A DNA stretch of 64,000 bases from Buxus sempervirens (Eukaryota > Streptophyta > Magnoliopsida > Buxales > Buxaceae), in NCBI GenBank assembly GCA_947561395.2, contig OX387187.1:31539829-31603828 (forward strand), read 5' to 3'. Position numbers and translations under genes: made by a program. Positions 56,150 to 64,000 of the stretch are shown here, piece by piece. The notes below the pieces were generated by a model. The model ran no database searches. It had not been told where the DNA came from and saw only the letters and a list, made by a program, of their open reading frames with translations. The stretch's first letter is position 1. Each line of letters starts with the position of its first letter.

Positions 56150-57625
56150 CTGTTGCTAAATTGCGCAAGGAAGGGACGTGATAACGGGTCGGTCCACCCC
56201 TAAGTGGGTTTCGGGCCGGATCTGAGTGTATAGTTTCCCGGCTGTCTCAACACATTGAAGGGTTCAAATCTTCGACAATGTGTGGCGATAGTGACACGCT
56301 GTCATGTGGATCATCTCATAATCAATTATATTTTCATTATTATAAATGTTCTAGTGGGACCTATTTGAAAAAACAATGATTGTGAAATGCTCTACATGGC
56401 AGCATGTCAAGCCACGTTAGAAAGCAATTCAGGATAACATTGCAGAAGATTTCATCCTATGTCACATAAAAGAAATGACCTGGTCAATTTAGCCATTTAT
56501 TTGACTTAAATGGACAATACATTAACTATATTAAAGGAAAAGGTAAGAGAGAACACTTGCAGAAGTTTGCTTTATTATATATATAAGGATTGCAATCAAT
56601 CCCAATAAATCAGCAACTGAATCAGCAAGGATTGAAGAAATAACTGTAGCTACAAATCAGCCTATGCAATCGGATTGACTAGCTATCTTAGGAAACAATG
56701 TACAGATTTTGTTTATACCATTACAGCTCATAGATTAGGAGTTATACTGTAGCAAAAGTTTAGGTTTATTTTCAGATTTCAACTTCTGTATTTATACTCT
56801 TGCCTACTAATGAAAAAGTGTGAGTCATTTTTTCAAATATGTCCAGTCTTCTTTAATATATAGCAAGGCGCAAATGCAATACTGCGTATGTTTTGAAAAG
56901 AAGAGGACGTTAGACGGATACTAAGGGAAAAGGTAAGAGAGAACACTTGCAGAAGTACTTAAGTTTAAAATAACTGAGGTAATGGATGTCTATTTAGCCC
57001 CTTATAATAATGAGGCTTAACAATGAAATCTAAGGGCATGTTGGGAAAAACAAACATAAAACTTGGCATGATTCCCAAAGGGGCACCTCGTGTAAAATCC
57101 TAGATTTTTATTAATAAAATAATTAGGATAAAATAAATAAATAAATTAATATTATTAATATTGCAAGGAATGAGGAATTGGTTCAATCCAAAGAGTTGCA
57201 AGGTGACCTGGAGAACTTGGAGAATTAAATATATGGTGAATTTTGTAAAAGTTTGCAACCCCATCATATAACAAATCCATTAATCGAATAAAATGAATAT
57301 CATAGAAATTATATTGATTAATCTAGTTTAACCAATTGGTCTTATCATTTCTTTACCCAAAAAATTTTGGCCAAGTATTAGTTTTTCCCTTTAATTATAT
57401 TTTCTTCTTTCAATTTTAGTTATTTTTATGCTCTTAAAACATGATAATATATGCAAACAAATTGTAATAAAGTGTTTAGTTTTATTATTTGCCTGAACTT
57501 TCATTCTTGGTTACATTTTGTTTTGTTGAAGTATGATTATATGTTCATAATAGATATGGCAATATTTTTATTTCTTATTGGAATTAAAATCTAATGAGAC
57601 GCAGTCCTCACCTCTTTTACCAAAA
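56150..57625. other. Intergenic region with a 31-bp direct repeat
   Basis: Between the J-domain gene (minus) and the bZIP gene (plus). An identical 31-bp segment containing AAAAGGTAAGAGAGAACACT is at 56536-56566 and 56926-56956, flanking about 360 bp that end in sequence resembling an LTR 3' end (TACTAATGAAAAAGTGTGAG). No gene seen. Confidence 0.5.
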
Positions 57626-57854
57626 TCTATACTTTATATAATGCGAGGCGCCCCTTTGGGAAGCGTGCCAAACTAATTTTTTTCTTCCTAAAACAACCCT
57701 TTGACGTTTTTTTTGTCTTATATATTTATAGAGATAACTTTGTTTTTTTTCCTTTTTCACTTTTCAAAAGAGACCCTTTATCAATTCCTTATCCCCTTAC
57801 ATATCCTAAAAGTATAATCTACATATGTAAATTAATGCACATGCACCCCGCTAG
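57626..57854 (+). mobile_element. Short non-autonomous Helitron-like element, copy 2
   Basis: 229 bp, starting TCTATACTTTATATAATG after an A and ending CACCCCGCTAG before a T. Shares TTTGGGAAGCGTGCCAAAC and GCACATGCA near its end with 42897-43102. The 3' hairpin is less clear here. No target-site duplication is seen, as expected for Helitrons. Confidence 0.65.
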
Positions 57855-58479
57855 TAAAATCTAAAAAAAAAGAGCAGGGAGTAGATCAAAACTTTCAAGT
57901 CATTAATTATGAATCTATCTTTGACAATCTTGAATTTTAGAAACTCAAACAAATATGGTCAAATTTGTTAATTAACCGGGCCATGTGGGTTGCAAGGGCC
58001 CTCACGGATTAGTCGGTTGAGCATAAGCGGGCCGGATACCCTGAGTTAAAAAAAAAAACATTTTCTCAGTTACAAATTTTAATGGTTTGAGTCGAGGAAA
58101 GGGAGAGAATGTTTCATTGAAAACCTTACGTGATAAATTTTTTCTTTTTTTTTTTTGGTAAACAACCTTACGTGATAAATTGATATTTTAAATAATAAAT
58201 AAAAATCTTAAATGGCAAAGTGGGATGATCGGAATCCCCAAAAATTTCCAAAAAAGAAAAAGTAGGATGTATGAAATAAGATAAAAGAGCACGTTTGGAC
58301 AAAAAAGGTTACCCTTTCGCGTCTGTGGCGCACGTGATAGCCGACAAGACACTTTTCGTCGTCTTATTGATATACGGTATAGTTTTTATCGTATTTTATA
58401 CGCATACGGATAAGTACATTTTGCGAAGTGAGTACGGTTGACGATCCGGTTAATTAAACACAGCAGACAAGCGCGAGTG
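57855..58479. other. Promoter-side intergenic DNA of the bZIP gene
   Basis: Contains the micro-retroposon at 58122-58181 and (58300-58480) sequence leading to the bZIP 5'UTR. No convincing TATA box. Confidence 0.4.
58122..58181 (-). mobile_element. Micro-retroposon: 24-nt insert in an 18-bp target-site duplication
   Basis: AACCTTACGTGATAAATT occurs at 58122-58139 and 58164-58181. The 24 nt between them, read on the minus strand, are GTTTACC followed by A12-G-A4. Same ACC-A(n) ending as the three other micro-insertions. Confidence 0.75.
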
Positions 58480-59127
58480 CGACATAGCGAGCGAGAGATC
58501 GGAGTTCTCGTCTTCATTTTTTTGAAGAGACTAAAACCCTCCGGCGACGACCTTGACCATCGAATCTAACTGACCTCGGAACCCTAGTTGCATCGTCAAT
58601 TTACACGTCTCTTGATCATTTTGGATTTAGAGGAGTTTCGAACGATTAATTTCACGAATTAGCCCTAATTCTATCGCATATTTGTATACGGATTGGTTCG
58701 TGTTCTCTATTCGAGGGGGAAGGGGAAAAATCTGCTTCTGGGGTGTAAGTTTCAGTTTTCCCACTGGTTTAATTGTGGATTTGAATTGGAAGTGTTCGTT
58801 TTATTTCTGGTAATTGAAGTTGTATGAATTTTCTTTGATCAAGTCCTTGTTTTTTTTTGTTAGAAGTTGCAAATTTACCTTTGTTTGAAACATAACCTTT
58901 ATTATTTTGTTTCTTATATATTTAGGCGAGTTTTAAATTGTTTTCTGTAGCTCAAATCAAAGTGGCAGCTGTCTCTTTTCGCATTCTATTATGTTCTTAT
59001 TTTAGTTCCTTATTTGGGGTTTTAGTAGTAAAGGATGAATTCTTACTAATGTGCTGGACTCGTTTGCAAATCTTATGCTCATGATGATTAATTTGGTTTT
59101 CTGTGACACCATCCCTGCAAATTGCAG
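58480..59127 (+). other. 5'UTR exon and leader intron of the bZIP gene
   Basis: A pyrimidine-rich leader ends at about 58744 with the donor GTAAGTTTCAG. The acceptor CAAATTGCAG ends at 59127, 39 nt before the start codon. No long upstream open frame was noted. Confidence 0.6.
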
Positions 59128-59166
59128 AATGTTTTGAGCTTCTAGTAGGAAGTCTGCTCTTTAATC

Positions 59167-62100
59167 ATGAGCGGCAATGAGATGGATTCGACGACGAAGT
59201 CGTCAAAGGTGCCAGCAACGCAGGTATATCTTATGTTGCTTTAGCTCAAGTTATGAATGATTCTTCTAACTGTTGATTATCTGTTCATTCTTTAGGAGCA
59301 GCCTCATACAACGAGCACGACCGCTGTTTATCCTGATTGGGCTGGATTTCAGGTGCTTCTACCACATTTTTTTTTTAAATAAATGTTTGCTGTTTCAAAT
59401 TTTATACCCTCTTCAGGAGTTCTCTTAGTAGGTTTGTTTTGATAACAGGCATATTCCCCTCTTCCTCCACATGGCTTCTTTCATTCTTCGGTGGCATCAA
59501 GTCCCCAAGCACACCCTTACATGTGGGGGCCGCAGGTACACTTTCTTTATTTTAATTCTATTGTCTCACTGCAATCAGTAGATATGCTATAAGTTGTGCT
59601 ATGAATTCACAATAATATGCTGGCTTATTCGGGAGAAGTTGAAAGATACAACTTAGTGAGGTAGTTGGTATAATTTGATCCAGTTAAATTAGGTGGTATG
59701 CTAAATCTTCTACCTGTCAAATTGTTCTATTGTTTATAAAAAATCTTAAGGGTCAGGAGCACTAACTGTAACATTACCACACATTGCGTGCATGAGAAAT
59801 GTTGAAGTGTCATCCATTGTGTGCCATAGCAATCGATATTATAACATTGGGTATTATCTGGTGTAGTTAATAAATAAAGAAGGGAGTGCGTGTCTGGATA
59901 ACCACTTATAGCCCAGTGGAGAGACTAGCAGAAATAAGGGATTTGATTTTATGCTGTAAATTGACTTAAGTGTGTTCTTGCTATTGATTCCTGAGCCTTC
60001 TTACAATCTGGTGTTTCATTTTTCTGGCAGCACCTTATGCCTCCATATGGGACTGCACCACCTCCATATGTAATGTATCCCCCTGGTGGGATATATGCCC
60101 ACCCATCCATTCCTCCGGTATTTCCTTCTCAATCTTATGGTAACAGCTTGGTATTGTACCTTATAATTGTTATTTTTTTCATCAGTTCTCATTGTCAAAA
60201 CATTTTAACAGGGTTCTCATCCATTCAGTCCTTATGCTATGCCTTCTCCAAACGGCAACGCCGAGGCTTCTGTGAGTTCCCTAAACCACTGTGTTATTTG
60301 GTGTTGGAGACTCAGGTTTGTGTCCATGCAAAATATTGGAAAATAACAGCTGAAGTTTCCTCTAGGGAAGTGTCCATGGTGGCATGGAAGCTGATGGTAA
60401 GTCTTCAGATGGTAAGGAAAGAAGTCCTCTCAAGAGATCAAAAGAAAGTTTGGGCAGTTTGAATATGCTGGCAGGCAAGAATGGTGAGTTGGGCAAAACA
60501 TCAGGAGGATCTGGTAATGGGGTTGTTTCCCAAAGGTAAGATGGAGATGAGATATCTGGCAGATAGATTTTATATTCATAAATAAGTATTTGGTGGCATA
60601 TTCCATGACTAGGACTCTAGCACCTAGGCAAAGCAATTGGACCCCCTTGTCTCGACATCAGATTTTGCGGGAGAGATCACTTGTTTGATCTGATCTTGAA
60701 TTATAAGACCTGATATACCATAAATACAGAAAATATAAAGGGATTGAAGTAGCTTAATCAATAGAAAGGTTTTGCAGAACTGTGTAAATCTCTACATCTA
60801 TTGAATTTGCCAATCTTTTGTCTCATCTGTCTTAGTTTTGATCTTCAAGACTGCTTTATGAGGAAAATTGAGGGATTTGGCATATTAATTGAATGTTAGC
60901 CATAGTTTCCAAGTGCCCATGGTGTTTTTGACTCACTTCCACAGAAGAAACTGTCGTTATTGGGGTTTATAAAGCCCCATTACCTGGGTTTGTGTGCTGG
61001 GTGTGGCTATACCCAAGTTATGCTACCAAATCATACTCGTACTGACTAGTGCAGTTGGTATTGAAATAAGCAGTGCTGAGAGTGCAAGTGAAGGTTCAAG
61101 TGAAGGGAGTGATGCCAATTCTCAGAATGTAAGTTCATCATCAACTTAGTTTTGCTTTTTCCCTTCCTTTTTCTTGTTCAATGCTTTTGTTTTTATTCCT
61201 TTGTTGAGTAGTAGCTTCCTTGAAAGAGGAGGAATTATTAATACTGTTGATGTTGGACAATTGATGAACAATATTAAAAAAGCATGTAAAGCTTATGCTT
61301 TGAGGCTCAATTTCAGCATCAAAATATTGAGAGCAACCATATATCTTTGTATCTCTCTTTCTTTCTTTGATGACCAATTTATTTATGATGATTAATACGT
61401 TCAATGCTTTGAAAATTTTTTAGGCTTTAATTTCAGAGGACCTTTCACATATCTCGAATTTTTTTGTGACCTGTGTTCAATAAATTTCAGTATTGCTTAT
61501 TGAAATTCATCAAATAAAAATGGATTATTTCTATGTTTATTCCTATACAAAATACTTCATTGCTTTAACAAATACCTAAAAAATTTTAGTTGTTCATAAT
61601 TTTTTTGTATAAAAATGATGGAATGTATAGGCTTAAGCTTTCCATTCTGAGGTGTATGTCCATATGACTTATAGGCTTAAGCTTTCCATTCTGAGGTGTA
61701 TGTCCATACGACTTAACACTTTGATTCATGCTTTATTGCTTGACATTGCTGCTAACATTTAAACCACATCTTTATAAATCTTGTACAAAATTTATAGATC
61801 TGTTGTACAAACTTTTAGATTGATAGACCTATGTTAGTTGAGTATTGTTGCTGCATTATGTTACTGACTAAATGATGATGAATATAATGTAGTTGGGTGG
61901 GTGCAATGGAGATAATTTCTACAGTTAACCATCCTTGTTCTTTATATTTGAAAAATCTTGCAATTATGAGTTTTCTCAGTCCCAAGAGATGATCAAGGCC
62001 TGCCTAGGCTGTACTTCCTGTATTCATAACCATATAAGACATGCTATTGAGCAGCTTCCTAATCGGTTCTGCTTAAAAAAAGGAAAATTAGGTGTACTGA

Positions 62101-62838
62101 ATTAGGTCTGAGCTTTCCAAAACACTTTTGGATGTGCTGTGACTCCAAATAAAATATTACTGTGGCTTAAATTGTGACAAAAATGTTACCTTAGGGTGAC
62201 TTGATTTATCAATTGTTTAGAGTCTTCACCAGTTGAGATTTCTCCCTATCTATATCTCTCTGAATCATTTGTAATGCATAGCATCATGATAATGTCATCG
62301 ATGGACTTAATACACACATCGTTTGTGCTGCTGCTTTATTTATTTCATATTATTCTTCCATGTTATTCTGTGGTGTACATTGCACCCTAAACTTTTATTG
62401 ATTTTGTGTAGGACTCACAACCAAAGGATGGCCATGGGCATGATCCTTCAGAAGGTGGCATGTGAAATATGTTCTTTCTAGTTAAAACATCATTATTTTG
62501 ATAACCATTGCTCGCACTAATGAGACGATTGTTATAATTTGTCAATTACAGCTGACGGATCTCAGAATGGTACTGCTGCACGAGGTTCGCAAAATGGAAT
62601 GCCTCATACTCAATCACATACAATGTTGAGTCAACCAATGGCTATGATTACACCAGCATCAGGTGCTGCTGGAGTTGTAGCTGGTCCTACGACAAACTTA
62701 AATATTGGAATGGACTATTGGGGTGTACCAACAGCATCCTCTATTCCTGCAATGCATGGGAAGGTCCCATCTACACCTGTTGCAGGAGGGATGGTCCCTC
62801 CTGGTGTTGGGTCTCGGGAGGGCGACCATTGGGTGCAG
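59167..62838 (+). CDS. G-box-binding bZIP factor, bZIP16/68 type (5' eight exons; continues past the window)
   Basis: Group G bZIP transcription factor that binds G-box (CACGTG) promoters. Coding exons: 59167-59223, 59296-59352, 59449-59535, 60031-60117, 60212-60271, 60366-60535, 61071-61128, 62412-62454, 62552-62838. All junctions are GT-AG and give 302 codons. The proline-rich N-terminal region is very like bZIP16/bZIP68: [55 protein letters not shown], then [32 protein letters not shown], and [14 protein letters not shown]. The first five exons are multiples of three. The basic region and leucine zipper, expected right after GDHWVQ, are not found up to 64000, so the final exons lie outside. 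DNA binding is inferred from the family. Confidence 0.92.
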
Positions 62839-64000
62839 GTTTTCTTCAAACCCTTGGTTTATTGCATTTGAAAATGTAACTGGCTTTCTTTACTTTTTCT
62901 GTTTAGGTTTGTTAGTTTTAGAATTTGGTGGCAATTTATGAAGTCTAGCATGTGGTCCGAGGCTGAGTTCAGAATGTGGGATGATGTCCTACATAAATTT
63001 ACTAAATTTGGAAGTGCCAAAATTTTCCTTTTCCAGTTTAGATTATGAATTAAGTCTTGATTTTAACAGTTATGATGTTATTAATAGAGCATGATTATTG
63101 AGGATCAAGAGCAATGCTATGCCTAGTTGTCAGGAAGCTAGACTTTCTGAGGCTTGTAATATAATTTGACGTCTTATTTTTTTCTTCCTGGGGCTCTATC
63201 TTATAGTATATGTCTTAGAAGGCTCTTAGTTCGTCATTGTTGTATGATATGTTTCCCTAATGAAAAATAGACTTAAAGAATCCTTAGGTTTTGGCAATTT
63301 ACTTATCTATTTATTTATTTTTGGGGAAATTTGCCACAGCTGGAGGAGAAAATTTTATCTCCTTTATTGAGGATTATCTCCTGGAAGTATAGAAAATGAA
63401 AATATTGCTGCATAACAGGTTTAAGCTTAAGTCCTTGAATGGATATTTGGCTTGAAATTATAATTGTATTATAAGAGCTGGAACAGTGGTTGATAAGAGA
63501 TCTTGATGGAGGTTTGAAGTTAATGGTCAGTTTATCGGATGATATTTATCAAATGGATATGGAAGGATAAATGGTAAAAAAAGGGTTTCATGCTTTTGAC
63601 TATGCCTTTATAATGATTTTGAGACTAAATATGTAAATTAGAAGAGATTTAGATGATGTTTGAGAAGTTACCAAATCATGCAGATGCAGTTGTAGCTGAT
63701 GAGTAAACTTTTATTAAGCTATTTTTTTAAATTATAAAGGTTTTACTTTTGTACTTAGTAGGGTGTATTAATGGCCTTGTTACTACTTAGTATTATAACA
63801 GAAAAATGAAAATTAACCGCAAAACCCTTGCTTTTTAAGGATCTAAAAGATAAAAAATGATAATCACTGGTTTTTGATTTTTTTTTTTCCTATTCAGATT
63901 GGGAAGCTGAATAAAATTCCTTATAACTAGGAAATAAAATTTTTGAGACTCAACTAGAGGCTACCCAGAATAGGGTGCATGTGTTGGGTGTGGGTTTGTA
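62839..64000 (+). other. Intron of the bZIP gene (open at the right edge)
   Basis: No exon matching the conserved ELKRQRRKQSNRESARRSR-type basic region is seen. The T-rich run at 63881 followed by CAG resembles an acceptor, but the following codons do not fit the family. Confidence 0.6.

Noticed and set aside
56240..56275. GGTTCAAATCT resembling a tRNA/SINE B box
   Set aside because: No A box at the proper distance and no cloverleaf could be formed.
60037..60462. A 141-codon frame across bZIP exons and introns
   Set aside because: It reads through clear GT-AG introns; family alignment supports the spliced form.
63890..63960. Possible next bZIP exon after a TTTTTTCCTATTCAG acceptor
   Set aside because: The codons do not match the basic region and a stop follows quickly.

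Overview
This window is nuclear DNA of a flowering plant, probably a eudicot or magnoliid; the species cannot be named from the sequence. Evidence: split genes with GT-AG introns, plant-specific families (class I small heat-shock protein, plant IPK1, group G bZIP, GRF zinc finger, phytocyanin), a Cassandra-type LTR carrying 5S rRNA sequence, and many plant transposons. Most of the 64 kb is repeats. Three genes outside the heat-shock family look real.

Layout. 1-4.8 kb: gene-poor, GC-rich repeat plus retroposed fragments. 4.8-27.6 kb: a decayed tandem array whose unit is [upstream block U - small heat-shock protein gene - downstream block D]. It holds two intact sHSP genes (7588-8073, 25800-26285) and one deleted copy (17075-17413), all with recognisable heat-shock elements. 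Transposons have landed in it: a gene-carrying non-autonomous hAT (8187-9960), a decayed autonomous hAT with a smaller hAT nested inside (11873-15580), a Cassandra solo LTR (about 17546-17898), a 3.1 kb solo LTR (17968-21089), a retroposed insert (about 24056-24783) and a foldback element (26684-27103). 27.6-32.4 kb: a MITE, a 2.4 kb solo LTR (28695-31070) and LINE-like sequence. 32.6-41.4 kb, minus strand: a seven-coding-exon inositol-pentakisphosphate 2-kinase (IPK1) gene with a long 5'UTR intron and an inverted copy of its last exon just downstream. 41.7-53.4 kb: more repeats (two MITEs, a CACTA end, a Helitron-like element), further U/D blocks without an sHSP gene, a GRF zinc-finger pseudogene and a phytocyanin fragment. 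54.3-56.1 kb, minus strand: a single-exon J-domain/DUF3444 protein. 58.5 kb to the right edge, plus strand: the 5' part of a bZIP16/68-type G-box-binding factor whose bZIP domain lies beyond the window.

The sHSPs and the J-domain protein are both chaperone-related, but nothing in the sequence shows that they work together; the neighbourhood is ordinary plant gene order broken up by duplication and transposition. The most unusual items are: (i) four tiny insertions (15-24 nt, an ACC-A(n) tail) each flanked by a perfect 12-18 bp target-site duplication; (ii) the 97% identical inverted copy of the IPK1 last exon, which could form a long hairpin RNA; (iii) a hAT-like element carrying part of an RNase III-like gene; (iv) a sequence-identical tract shared by the two intact sHSP genes that looks like gene conversion.
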